From: Zeugodacus cucurbitae
Lineage: Eukaryota; Arthropoda; Insecta; Diptera; Tephritidae
DNA: 64,000 bases
Direction: 5' to 3'
Assembly (NCBI RefSeq): GCF_028554725.1
Contig: NC_071672.1
Span: 32,446,944-32,510,943, forward strand
Below are positions 23,901 through 32,294 of this stretch, in pieces (the stretch's first letter is position 1; the number at the start of each line of letters is the position of its first letter). Under the pieces are notes generated by a model. That model saw only the letters and a list, made by a program, of their open reading frames with translations. It was not told the origin of the DNA and did not search any database. The position numbers and the translations under genes are program-made.

Positions 23901-24477
23901 TAATATTTTTGGAAGTTCAAAATAACCCGCCATTTGTGGAGAAAAAACCATACAAACTCACTTCTATATCAATTTCTGGTGCCAAACATTGTTCCAATAA
24001 ATTATGCTCATGTTCAATGAAATGATCGGCCGCCTCCTTTGCACTATCATATAGAAAATAGCTTGTGTCGGTTTGCGTAGTTTTACACACACGCTCAAAA
24101 TAATTTTCTACACTCTTCGCCGGTGGTGACGGTTTCATAGCTAAAACCAATTTTATTGTAGAAGATGAGCTTGCAGCGACATTTTTCGTGTTTTGCTCAT
24201 TTGATGAAAGCTGAAGTACCTCCATTTTCGAGCTAATGTTATCGCAGTCATTTTTGCTTAAATTGCTATCACCTATACAGTCTGCGTTAGAGCTATATTT
24301 TCTATGAATTTCCACAAGCAACGGCTCACCGGAATTAAGGAACATTTGAACCACTTTTTGTTCTGGCAACTGATTTATATCGGTGCCATTTACCTTTGAA
24401 AATATTTAAATAGTACATGAACCCTCAACTTTAACGACATTGCTTACCTTCAAAACAACAAAGTCAATTTCGGCCAT
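11095..24477 (-). CDS. Slip1: PDZRN3/4-like PDZ scaffold protein (six coding exons)
   Basis: Coding exons, 5' to 3' on the minus strand, are 24,477-24,448, 24,393-23,962, 23,892-23,599, 14,145-13,041, 12,988-12,753 and 11,943-11,095. They splice to 982 codons including the stop. The product starts inside the second half of a PDZ domain (aa 1-42). A complete PDZ follows (aa 155-252; RLGLIVCYN carboxylate-binding loop, VAGRDGRLRQGDQILQINGKD). A long Ser/Thr/Asn-rich middle contains SSSAYNTG, shared with vertebrate PDZRN3. The C-terminal block has DGTRYIVRRPARNR and GRYWSKEDRKKHVERARERK, the PDZRN signature. The protein ends SITSI, a possible PDZ ligand. Vertebrate PDZRN proteins carry RING and TRAF zinc fingers upstream, which are absent here. 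The symbol rests on my recollection that Drosophila Slip1 is the PDZRN orthologue. Confidence 0.85.
11944..12752 (-). other. Intron 5 of the PDZRN-like gene
   Basis: About 0.8 kb between GTTTGT and the TATATTTTAG acceptor. The stretch 12,370-12,600 resembles a dispersed tephritid repeat that I have met near mariner-type elements, but I cannot prove an element from this copy. Otherwise nothing was seen. Confidence 0.4.
12753..12988 (-). CDS. Slip1: PDZRN-like gene, coding exon 5
   Basis: The acceptor is TTGTATTTCAG and the donor is GTTTGT. The 236 nt restore phase 0. The encoded sequence is Gln/His-rich (SQQQQHEFSQSLKHDKIHHQ). It has no domain and is fly-specific as far as I can tell. Confidence 0.85.
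13041..14145 (-). CDS. Slip1: PDZRN-like gene, coding exon 4 (long linker)
   Basis: The acceptor is TCTTAAAG and the donor is GTATGT. The exon has 1,105 nt and ends in phase 1. It opens with an acidic stretch (DEDDFNDPLLAELEIDDEDD) comparable to the acidic segment after PDZ2 in PDZRN3. It continues as disordered Ser/Thr/Asn-rich sequence, including a Gly/Ser run and SSSAYNTGGS. Exon structure and codon pattern are intact, with no stop. Confidence 0.9.
14948..15280. mobile_element. MITE with 20-bp inverted ends
   Basis: The left end TTTCAGACGGGTCAACTCCT and the right end, read inverted, TTTCACACGGGTCAACTCCT are 19/20 identical. About 330 bp of non-coding, T-rich sequence lie between them. I could not fix the target duplication. 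The superfamily is unknown to me. Confidence 0.7.
16050..16930 (-). mobile_element. Helitron helicase fragment
   Basis: Minus-strand 16,898-16,548 encodes 116 aa that align along the Pif1-type helicase of the Helitron at 59.8-61.2 kb. It has GSLYFLDVPDRNEKTFM in place of the Walker A region (the GGTGKT lysine loop is destroyed), SSRIAATLLEG, and IIWDEFTMAHKRALEALNRT (Walker B, DE kept). Further downstream on the same strand, decayed pieces down to 16,050 match the ADEINACLKSS and FEFKRVQFP regions. It is an old, inactive insertion within the large intron. Confidence 0.75.
16968..18943 (+). mobile_element. Tigger/pogo-type DNA transposon, inactive
   Basis: Inverted ends CACTCAGTCCTTTTTT are present at both termini, flanked by TA (16,966-16,967 and 18,944-18,945). 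The 1,976-bp element carries a plus-strand transposase relic from ATG 17,373: a CENP-B-type HTH (SLETKIKVLDYLEQG, then LGLSESTVRT), then the DDE core in pieces (FNADEIGLFLKRLPKRT, GFKAAKDRVT). The open stretch 17,885-18,106 reads MANKEAWVTGNIFQEWF, LLIIDNAPGHPL and LLPNTTSIIQPMD. Frameshifts and stops break the frame. The acidic C-terminal tail remains readable to about 18,650. Confidence 0.88.
17373..18650 (+). pseudogene. Tigger/pogo transposase pseudogene
   Basis: The N-terminal DNA-binding region and the catalytic D boxes of a pogo/Tigger transposase are recognisable (NADE, DNAPGHP), but split over at least three frames. There are stops after STVRTKKK, in the middle of the core near 17,780-17,830, and after QPMD, where TAA replaces the expected Gln. 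The protein would normally cleave and join transposon ends in the nucleus; this copy cannot. Confidence 0.8.
20121..22052. mobile_element. Non-coding repeat with GAGAGTATAAAA ends
   Basis: It begins near TTCGGGTGCAACCGAACATT with TTTATACTCTCGCAA and ends TTGCGAGAGTATAAAA, the inverse. The body has no gene, but it contains a (GACAGACAGACG) microsatellite near 21,860-21,890. Blocks from it recur at 22,440-22,560 (GGTGGAGCTAACATTTTTT), at 42,720-43,230 and near 15,310, so it belongs to a multi-copy family in this genome. Confidence 0.55.
21090..21516. mobile_element. Short TIR element, deletion derivative
   Basis: The left end is GGGACATCCATAAATTACG; the right end GGTGTGACGTAATTTTCATT is eroded. 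It is nearly identical over both flanks to the 964-bp element at 62,585-63,548 but lacks its zinc-finger reading frame. It is nested in the GAGAGTATAAAA repeat. Confidence 0.7.
22881..23500 (-). mobile_element. Mariner-like relic
   Basis: The ends are inverse copies of each other (TATATACGA, then CTGTTAAAAA on the left and CTGTTCAAAAA on the inverted right, then GAATTTTCAA). On the minus strand, 23,450-23,320 decodes with one frame change to the first helix-turn-helix region of a mariner transposase (STTNEDVEKVKK, then RVESLLEKLLK-like). The catalytic core is missing. A LINE tail lies in its left half (22,990-23,260). Confidence 0.6.
22990..23260 (+). mobile_element. LINE RNase H and tail scrap
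   Basis: Plus-strand reading gives SGNQAALKTINSYETNSRL, matching the SDSQAALKAL box of RNase H with the Asp lost. A scrap of the Cys/His tail follows (EAETPLHLLLESVALQE). It is too short to place in a family. Confidence 0.4.
23599..23892 (-). CDS. Slip1: PDZRN-like gene, coding exon 3 (PDZ2)
   Basis: The acceptor is TTTCTAG. The exon encodes the whole PDZ2 domain from EITLRKSD to NNNAVTLL, with a low-complexity Gly/Asn/Ser/Asp insertion in the loop after the carboxylate-binding strand. The donor is ambiguous. GTTAGC at 23,598 keeps phase 0 into exon 4 and gives 98 codons. GTACCT at 23,590 extends the domain by VSR but leaves two extra bases, so it would require another small exon inside the 9.4-kb intron. 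Confidence 0.8.
23962..24393 (-). CDS. Slip1: PDZRN-like gene, coding exon 2
   Basis: 144 codons, phase 0 at both ends. The acceptor is TTTTCAAAG and the donor is GTGAGT, a strong match. It completes the PDZ1 half (VNGTDI, then GEPLLVEIHRK). A linker with a Ser-rich run follows, then SVENYFERVC and EHNLLEQCLAPEIDIE, which lead into PDZ2. The stop-free reading past the donor (VSLYG...) is intronic. Confidence 0.9.
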
Positions 24478-24531
24478 AATGGTACATGGAAATAGTGTAC
24501 TTTAGTTTTACTTATTTGTTTTGAAATTTTC
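24448..24531 (-). CDS. Slip1: PDZRN-like gene, first exon seen (5' UTR plus 10 codons)
   Basis: The exon begins after a pyrimidine-rich acceptor (TTTTTTTAG, exon from 24,531). An in-frame TAA lies eight codons upstream of the ATG at 24,477. The upstream part is therefore spliced 5' UTR and the ATG is the probable start. It encodes MAEIDFVVLK and ends at a GTAAGC donor. Because the encoded part begins mid-PDZ, a longer isoform with other 5' exons is possible but cannot be read through this exon in this frame. Confidence 0.75.
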
Positions 24532-24589
24532 CTAAAAAAAAATAAAAAAACAATACATAAGTTACAAATTTGATATACACTGCGCGTCA

Positions 24590-24870
24590 TGAGGAGAGCA
24601 TCAACGAAGCATGCTTGGAGGGCGCTATCCTGATGACTCTCAATGTATTTCGCTCTGGTGGTTGGGGGAGTTTAGAAATATAGACATTAAACTGTAGAGG
24701 GGAATCGTCCGGGCTTTCCTAGACATACAGTGTGCTTTTGACAATGCCTCCCATTTACTGTCACCAGCGCGCTGATTTTGAGTCGGATCGGTTCAACGAT
24801 CATCAGAAGAGGGTGAATGCAGTTTTTGACAGAAAAATTGCGAAAAATATAGCCAGACGCAGCATACGAC
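24590..24870 (+). mobile_element. LINE reverse transcriptase scrap
   Basis: The short reading FLDIQCAFDNASHLL near 24,718-24,762 matches RT motif A of an R1-type LINE (F-x-D-I-x-x-A-F-D-N). It precedes, but does not belong to, the LINE J 3' fragment that follows. Confidence 0.4.
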
Positions 24871-25877
24871 TAGAACAACAAATGACGAAGGAGTACAGAC
24901 TAAGTCTTAACATTCATGTCGATGGCTTACAAATTCCGACAGTAAATAACCCCAAAAATTTGGGAGTTACATTTGACAGTCTGCACTCCTTCACTCCACA
25001 CACGACTGCGATAGTCACTAAAGTACAGAGCCGCAACAAAATCCTCAAGTCGCTAGCCCTTGGGGAAAAGACAAAGAAATGTTGCTGGCCACTTACAAGG
25101 CTATCGGCCGGCCGGTCGTAAATTACGCAGCACCGGTATGGTCGCCTGGATGAGTGATACGCAGCAGAAGAAGCTACAGGCGTGCCAGAACACTGCACTC
25201 CGCACAGCAACAGGATGTCTCTTGATGTCACCAATGACACACTTACATAGTGAGGCCATTATGCTGCCTATTAAGGAGCATAATGAACTGCTTACCAAGC
25301 AGTTTCTACTTGGGTGTTTTCGTAGAAATCACCCTTGTAGTCACTTGCTAAAAGCAGAACCGCCCCCCAGGTGCATCAAGAGATCGCTCCTTCAATACGT
25401 CGACGAACTAAACCCCTATACCGACCAAACTGCGGACGCAAACAGTTTAAGACACGCCCTAAACGCTATTCACAGTGGAGCTATTAACACCTTCATTGAC
25501 TCCCTTCCGGTGAATGGCGTCCTTGGAACCAAACCACCACCTATAGCAGACGAAGAGCTCGAGTTGCCACGTGAAACCGGAGTGACCCTTGCGCAGCTTC
25601 GATCTGGATATTGTAGCAGGTTAAACTCCTACTTATCCAGACTGAACCCCGACATACAAAATACATGTCCCGCATGCAACGAGTCCCCGCATGACTCTAA
25701 CCACCTCTTTGTATGCCCAATGAACCCTACTCATCTAACACCCCTTTCCCTTTGGTCCAACCCTGTCGAAACAGCACGTTTCCTGGGCCTCCCGTTAGAT
25801 GATTTCGACGACAACTAGACTTAAGCTTCTCTTTTCAGGCAGGGATAGATAACCGTTACAACAACAACAACAAATGA
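24870..25877 (+). mobile_element. LINE J, 5'-truncated 3' end
   Basis: It starts at WTKEYRLSLNIH-equivalent sequence, past the RT active site, and runs to the end of the polymerase ORF at 25,818. The 3' tail GATAACCGTTACAACAACAACAACAA follows, given here only as a CAA-repeat tail at 25,856-25,875. The frame 25,060-25,818 (252 aa) includes IKEHNELLTKQFLLGCFRR and the zinc-knuckle-like CPACNESPHDSNHLFVCP. It is about 97% identical by eye to 41,290-42,290. One frameshift near 25,055 separates the two halves. Confidence 0.8.
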
Positions 25878-25879
25878 TT

Positions 25880-27290
25880 GCCTTCAACGTGGTATACTAT
25901 CACCACTACTATGAAGTCTACTCGTGGACGAGTGTTATTCTTACATATGTTGAAATTAAATACAAATGCGTGCGTACCCTCTAAGACATCATCCACAGTA
26001 GTCCTCTTTACGAAATGGTTGAAAACAGCCATTATCATTACAACTATTAATTAAGCCAATACTGGCCGTGACAAATTATATCTGCATATACCACTAGGCT
26101 TTAACCATCAAAGTCCACTTGGGCGTCATGACTCATCAGCATAGAGATGCACCCGTCATGTCTAGAGCTTCCTTAGAATAGTGGAGAGGTTAGTGATCAA
26201 GAGATGGTGCCACCATCCCCCAAGAAGCGCCGGTAAGGCCAACAATTATATCATCATGCTCAATGAATGACCTAGTTACGGTTGTAATTTTGTATTTTAG
26301 AGGTTCTCACCAACGAGGAGCTATGATTGGGATTTAGTGCTGGTATCGCCGTTTTTTTCCTGGGGAGTCGACCGAAATTTAACCTATCGTGTTCCAAAAA
26401 CTGGTTGGGATAGGTATTAGCATATTAAATTATGTCTCATAAGCTATCACGTTCCCACGACAGTGGGGTTTGCGTAACCGGTACGGACTTGGACTATTTC
26501 CGGCCACGGAATATCAACTTGGCGCCATTCCTCAAAAGGATTTAGAGTATGTTCTATGCCGCTACAACAAATATATCATAAGAGCTGCCTTGGCCATAGA
26601 CTATCAAATCCAATCCTACATGCATACAGTGTATTCAGATTGACTAACACGACTTTGTACAAATTAATCACAATAATAGAACCACAGGAAAGTGATACTT
26701 TGTGCCTTCCGAAGCATAGACAAGACAAGTACTAGAACGGATGAATGTAAAGACAACCATTAGTAGATCGGCTGATACGGTTCTAAGGATAAGCTGTCCA
26801 AGATATACGGACAAGAAAAATATTATATAGGAATTTATTATTTAATACCATGTTCGTGAGATTTATAGATCAAATATAATCTTATTATTAATCCCTTAAC
26901 ATTTTTGGTGGGAACATGATATAACACTAAATAAGATGTTAAGAGATAATTTAATATTATACGCATAGGAAACCTGCTTTCAAAATCTTTGTAGTATGTT
27001 AACAGAGTGTTTTCAATCCGCATAGGAAAGATTATAGTGAATTGAACGTAGTTTGCATTGGATTGTTATTATAAAAGTGCTATTAGAAATCTAGAAATAA
27101 TAAAATAATAGGAATTCTTACTTTCTTAAAGTCTATCAGCACACTTTTTGTCCTATAAAGTCACATTATAGGTTAGTGTCTGTGTTAAATAAGTATGCGA
27201 AATAAGCATGAAATGAAAGATATACGAATTGAAAGTTTTATACTCCGAATCAAATTATAATTACTTAGAAACCATAAATTACCAACCCTC
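25880..27290. other. Mostly unique AT-rich sequence
   Basis: No convincing gene. At 26,330-26,560 a block (CCCACGACAGTGGGGTTTGCG and following, cited here by position) resembles LINE-derived sequence near 7,630-7,700. At 25,942-25,964 a 23-mer repeats one found at 23,524-23,546. Confidence 0.4.
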
Positions 27291-27294
27291 TTAC

Positions 27295-27366
27295 AGCTCG
27301 TTTGGATTTCAGATTTGAATTTCCGCCAGGCACCATACCTATTGCATCAACGCTACGGTTTGAATT
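27295..27366 (-). CDS. Candidate 72-nt exon, gene unknown
   Basis: On the minus strand a 24-codon stop-free block (NSNRSVDAIGMVPGGNSNLK, then SKRA) sits between a good acceptor (CTGCCCGTACCATCAG) and a good donor (GTAAGA), with phase 0 at both ends. This is the strand of the PDZRN-like gene, 2.8 kb upstream of its ATG exon. It may be an exon of an alternative longer transcript or of another gene. I do not recognise the sequence. Confidence 0.35.
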
Positions 27367-28614
27367 CTGATGGTACGGGCAGATATAAACAAACCCGGTG
27401 ATATGTAATTGTATGATTTTGGTGTTTACAATTATTAATTATAATTGACGTATTTTCCTACAATAGCGATTATTGGCAATCTTGGTCCTTTCGCGTACAA
27501 TTTTTTTCTTTATATATAATCTGTTTGAGCCAGGACCTTGTTGATCTAAATTCTTTCGCGTAAACCTCCTGTCTGCATTTGCATACATATCCTAGTTCAT
27601 GTTGTGATTTTTCGTGTTCCATTGATCAGAACTACGTCTTTTATTCGACCATAACATCAGCGCGAAAGAAATGGAAATTGTGCCATCCGCTATTCTATAG
27701 CTATTTTTTTTCGTTAATATTTGCTCACTATTGATATTGTCCTATTATTATCAATAGAGGATTATACAAAGAAACAAATCGCGTATATTAACAATATAAT
27801 TAACCGTTAAGATATTTGGCTTTTCTATACTAAACTGCAATGCAGAATCCTTATGATTTGTGCAAATCTTTCCGCTGTAATATATAGGCATTCCTTAGTT
27901 TTCACTAAAAAGCACAATAACAAAATTCATTAGAAACACGGTACACATTTTCAAATCCTACCTGGAGCGTAGTCGAATGTTTATTGCAATTCTATTTACG
28001 ATATCAGGACAAATTTTCTGAAATATTGCACTTTTAAATTTAAGAACCATTGTCCATTATTTTTCGTATTGCTCTAATTTTATCCGAGTTCTTTAATTAA
28101 TCAAAAACATTCAACTTTTTAACTCAGAAGATGTTTTCTATTAAGGGAGAAAACCAATAATAATTACACATAGCGACGATGCAAAAAAATCGATAGGCCG
28201 TTATTCGATGTAACTGGTTAAACGTACATCGATATTTGCATATCCATCGCATAGATTGTATGATTTCAAAACAAATAAATATAAAAAGGTAATAGTAATT
28301 ATTAAATGAATTATTTATTGTCAATATATTTCAAATATATTCAAACAAAACTGCTTTCAAATAATTTATATATTGGTAACGTCATCAAGGAAATACCACA
28401 AGAAATCCTAATTAGATCGCAAAACACATGTACCTTCATATTACATACACAAAACTTTGCAAGTCAGGTACCATCGAATTCTTCTGTGAAAAGCGAAGGA
28501 GCGGCACTATCAGTTTCAATAAAAGTTTCTATACGAATTGACAAAATTAACCGAAATTTTTGTCTACGTGTGATTGTTCATCTCTTTCTTGCACATTACA
28601 TTCATCATTTAGCA

Positions 28615-28757
28615 TATACCTCTAGCAGAATTCGGGGAATAATCTTGGTACAATCACGAATGAAAGACCCGAATCTGCGAACCAAACCTTCACGTGCACT
28701 TTCAGTAGTGTGAGCCACAAAAGCCCAGACACTATGCCCGCTATTTTCGGTTAGTTC
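28615..28757 (-). CDS. Candidate exon, gene unknown
   Basis: The minus-strand reading LTENSGHSVWAFVAHTTESA, continuing REGLVRRFGSFIRDC and KIIPRILLE, is stop-free and of natural composition. It ends at the donor GAG|GTATAT. The acceptor could be TTTTGGTAG at 28,758, but the frame stays open up to the pogo-like end at 28,812. A second natural-looking minus-strand piece (RIETFIETDSAAPSLFTEEF) lies at 28,470-28,550 in another phase. The protein is not recognised. It could be a host exon whose upstream part was displaced by the 28.8-32.3 kb insertions, or an old mobile-element gene. Confidence 0.35.
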
Positions 28758-28884
28758 TACCAAAACCCAAAATGAGAATTTAATAACAAAGTCATTAGTT
28801 ATATTACATATACAGTGATCACAGCTTAAGTGCCTTTCCCGCTTAAGTGATCATATTTTGCAGTATCGTTGTTTTTCTATAATA

Positions 28885-29229
28885 GTATGTTTACATATGA
28901 AAATAATCTCGTTCTAAGCTCGTTCAATAATCTAATCGTGTATATATAGCCAAATGAGCTTATGAATTGTCAAATGTGTTGTATTACACATCTTTCTCTC
29001 ATCTTTCTGTCGGCCATTTTTGCTTACATTTTCATTTGACATTTCTCCTCTTCTTCGCAAAATTATCGATAAAACTAGAAATAACACCGAAAATCTAGTT
29101 GTATAAAACGAGATAATCTCGAATTATCAAGAGAGGAATTTTGTATGAGAAATCTCATTATTTAATTACACATTATCGAATTAAGCTCGTAAATGGAGAT
29201 AATCTCGTTACGAGTATATGTAAACATAG
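28885..29229. mobile_element. MITE with TA target duplication
   Basis: The left end is GTATGTTTACATAT and the right end reads CTATGTTTACATAT when inverted. TA lies at 28,883-28,884 and 29,230-29,231. The 345-bp interior has repeated ATAATCTCGTT/CGAGAT blocks and no gene. It lies inside the pogo-like MITE; the Harbinger element then inserted at its right edge. Confidence 0.7.
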
Positions 29230-29501
29230 TAGCTGCCATCGATTGGTCACGTCTCTGCTCGCTATCTTTGGGCGCTGCTCGCCTGTCAAAAATTTTACAT
29301 GTGAAAGTAACAACAAAGAAATCTAGTTGAATTCGTGCTGGAGAGTATGGGAATACCTCATTAAAATTTCAATAGTCGCTGGCTGAGTGCTACCAAGTTT
29401 TGTTTTACACATTTTAGAACCATTTTACTATTGTGAACGGATCAAAGGACAAATTACTGTCAAAATAATAAAAATCGTTATACACAAATTTGAAATTGAA
29501 A

Positions 29502-30333
29502 ATGGCAGGCGAAGATAAATCGTAAGTATTTTTGTATTGAATTTATTGTATAATAAACTGTAATAAAAATAAAATTTGTTGTAGAAAACGTAAGACATGG
29601 ACGGTGGTAGAAACCAAGAGGCTACTAAAATGCTACTTAGCCCGAAGAGAAGAATCTCTCCATCAAAGAAAAAAACGCAACGCATAAGCTCATGTGTTGG
29701 AGGACATGCTGGCACAAGGCTTCACCGTAAGTTAAAAGTTTATATATAAATTTTTGTAAAAACTTTATGTAATTCTTTTCATTAGAACTCTTCAACAACA
29801 GTGATAGCATTGGAGAATAAAATGCGCACTTTGCTATCGGCGTATAAAACGGCCAAAGACAATGCCAGCAGAACGGGTGCATCTCCATGTATTGCTCCAT
29901 ATATGGAAGATATGGAAGAAATTTTCGGAGATAGTGTACTGGCTAGAAACAGCCATACGCTCTCTGTTGGCCTTATTATCAGCCAATCACTTCCCGATAC
30001 ATGTCATGACTATACTACATCTCCCGTACCGACTTCATCTTCCGTTCCGACTACATCTTCCCTCCCGACTACTTCTTCGCTCCCGACTACTTCTTCCCTA
30101 CCGACTACATCTTCCCTCCCGACTACATCTTCGGTCCCACATTCCTCAACAACTCCGCTGCAACCAACACAACTCAACGAAAAAGTGCAAAAGAGCGTTA
30201 CTACGCAAATAAAATTAAAATTAAGGAACAGAAGCTTGAGGAGAAAAGAAAGTTCAACAATTCTGTACTTCAAACTATAAGGGATATTGAAAATGAAAAA
30301 TTGGCAATCTTGAAAAGATCTTTGTTTAGGTAA
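29502..30333 (+). CDS. Harbinger Myb/SANT-like protein (three exons, damaged)
   Basis: The exons are 29,502-29,521, 29,585-29,726 and 29,786-30,333, with GTAAGT, GTAAGT and matching AG borders. The product starts MAGEDKSKRKTWTVVETKRL, a Myb/SANT-like (MADF-like) trihelix start. It continues with LENKMRTLLSAYKTAKDNA and a tandem PTTSSL run of about seven units. The C-terminus is probably in another frame after about 30,170 (RKSAKERYYANKIKIKEQKL, then a coiled-coil-like EKRKFNN). Exon 2 has one in-frame TAA after KKRNA. In this superfamily the partner protein binds transposon ends and carries the transposase into the nucleus. Confidence 0.75.
30015..30142 (+). repeat. 18-bp tandem repeat encoding PTTSSL
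   Basis: Seven or so units of an 18-bp repeat (CCGACTACTTCTTCCCTC type) encode P-T-T-S-S-L/V within the Myb-like protein. The units differ slightly. The run makes a flexible Pro/Thr/Ser linker and is a likely site of copy-number variation. Confidence 0.85.
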
Positions 30334-30725
30334 TAGGTTTTAGTTATTTAAGTATGTAAAATTAATTTTTAATACTTTTTTAATTTAAATTACTTTTGAG
30401 TTTAAATGAGTTTGTGTTATTTTTTATAGTTTTTATGAGTATATATCAATATTAATGAATTTTTGTTACTTTTTTAATGTGTATATAGCAATTTAATGAA
30501 TTTGTGATATTTTTTATAGTTTTTATGAGTATATATCAATATTAATGAATTTTTGTTACTTTTTTAATGTGTATATATATAGAATTTAAATGAATTTTTG
30601 ATAACTTTTTATAATTTTAAGATAATGAATTCATGAAATTTTTATTTTGTTTCATTCATGTAATGAATGTAATAAAGCAATTTGAAATAAAAAGAAGTTG
30701 TTTTGCTTAAATTTCATGTTTTTAT

Positions 30726-32036
30726 TTATATTAAGTTATGGTGTTGCAAATATTGAAATAATTCATCTCGCCTACTACTATTTGTTTGTTGATGAACTTC
30801 ATGGGACTCATCTTGTAAACTGTTTTCTAAATCTTCATCTTGGTTATTTACAATACTTAAATCATCGAGAGTTATACATATATTATGATGAACACAAGCA
30901 CTAACAATTATATTCACTACAAAACAAATATTTGATTGTTCAGTAAAATGTAATATTCTTCTAAATCTTGTTTTTAACAAACCAAAAGCATTTTCTACAG
31001 CTATACGTGTAGAAGAGTGCAATTTGTTGAAATTTCGTTGCGATGCGGTCAAGTTTCCATAGTCTTTAAAAGGTGGTACCAACCAATTTGTCCCAATCGC
31101 CTGTTTGTTTCCTGAATCGCCCAAAATGAAAGCCTCATTTGGAAATAGTCTCTCTGAATCTGTCAAAAAAAGATGCGATACGAAGAACTCTGCTGTCATG
31201 AAGAGAACCAGGTTCACTACATGTTACATCTACGAATCTTTTATCAGCATCCACAACTGCTTGAAGCACTATACTATATGTATGCTTTCTATCGAAATAA
31301 ATTTCTTTATTTTCTCTAGGAACTTTTATACGGATATGAGTGCAGTCTATACAACCGATAATATTTGGTAAACCACATCTTGCCTCAAACTTTCTTTTTG
31401 TTGCAACTGCGACAGTACTGTTTGGCCACCGAACGTATTCGTGAGAAATCGATATAACCCAACTAGTCACACCAGATACTATAGTCCAAGCAGTTGAAGA
31501 AGACACTCCGAACAAATTAGCAAGCTGCCGAAAAGTGACGGTGTTACTGATGTACCAAATATAAATATAAATTTTTTTTCTAGGTGGTACAATTTCTCTT
31601 CCACCAGTATTTGTTTCGGGCTCAATGCTATTTGTATATTTCTCTGAAAGAAAGAATGCCCAAATAAATTTGTTAAGTCAATAAAAAGAAAATATGCGCC
31701 CATAAATACATACCTATTAAAAATTCCACGGTCGAACGCCGCAATCTCATGTGCGATTTGAATTCATTCTCACCATAGCCATCAATGACTTCGCAAAAGT
31801 TTTGGCATTTTGAGGTTTCCTCCCTTTCCGATTCCTCAGAGCTTGATCAAGATTCCGAGCTGGAGCTAGATGGCAATTCATCTAAAAATGCTAGTATACC
31901 AGCACTCCCAATCATAAGCTCCTCTTCATTTTGTAAATACTGAGAAACCTGCACAATAATTTATTAGTAAAAATACAATACATTACATATGTTTAAAAAA
32001 CTTTCTTACCAAATTAAAATACTCGTTGTTTTCCAT
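30726..32036 (-). CDS. Harbinger (HARBI1-type) DDE transposase, two lesions
   Basis: The exons are 32,036-32,010 (MENNEYFNL), 31,948-31,714 and 31,643-30,726, all with GT-AG borders and matching phases. Features in order: FRQLANLFGVSSSTAW helix-turn-helix; NIIGCIDCTHIRI (first Asp); VTCSEPGSLHDSRVLR (second Asp); GDSGNKQAIGTNWLVPPF; and STRIAVENAFGLLKTRFRR (catalytic Glu in VENAFG). Lesions are an in-frame TGA in the acidic exon 2 (SSSSSES*) and a one-base change in a run of seven T at about 31,165-31,175 that shifts the frame between HDSRVLR and LTDSERLFP. The family function is nuclear excision and insertion with 3-bp target duplications. Confidence 0.85.
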
Positions 32037-32294
32037 TTTCGTTTTTAACATAAAATTATTCTATCTTTTCCAACTTTAAAAATTAAATTGTTTTGTAAGC
32101 GAACTGTCAAAGACTTCAGTGCGCCCAAGTATAAAGAATTCGATTTCAGTGCTGCCAGTTCATATAAAAATTTGGAAAGTTTGTTCGATTGGCTTGTCTA
32201 TAGCAGTTAGCCAATCGCTGACACCTAGTATTAACTTACATATAAAATTCCTCGCTTAAGAACGTCCGCTTAAATTCCTGTAATATTTAATCCG

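Larger units (their letters stand above)
29231..32226. mobile_element. PIF/Harbinger transposon, nearly intact
   Basis: The 2,996-bp element has left end AGCTGCCATCGATTGG and inverted right end AGGTGTCAGCGATTGG (13 of 16 identical). A 3-bp duplication AGT lies at 29,228-29,230 and 32,227-32,229. It carries two converging genes, a Myb/SANT-like protein on the plus strand and a DDE transposase on the minus strand, as is standard for the superfamily. Only a few lesions are visible, so it is the youngest-looking DNA transposon in the window. Confidence 0.88.
28813..32294. mobile_element. Pogo-like MITE split by nested insertions
   Basis: The left end CAGTGATCACAGCTTAAGTG at 28,813 matches the MITE at 8,678. 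After two later insertions the element resumes at 32,230 and is recognisable to 32,294: CGCTTAAG, then TTAAATTCCTGTAATATTTAA, which matches the GACTTAAATGCCTGTAATAT block of the other copy. The right terminus is not present. Confidence 0.6.

Noticed and set aside
28567..28614. A very short intron joining the 28,615 exon to the next minus-strand block
   Set aside because: The phases do not match and the frame closes after 15 codons; left as two separate candidates.
28306..28713. Plus-strand frame of 135 aa
   Set aside because: The opposite strand has the more natural exon-like reading with splice borders; this frame has no recognisable motif.
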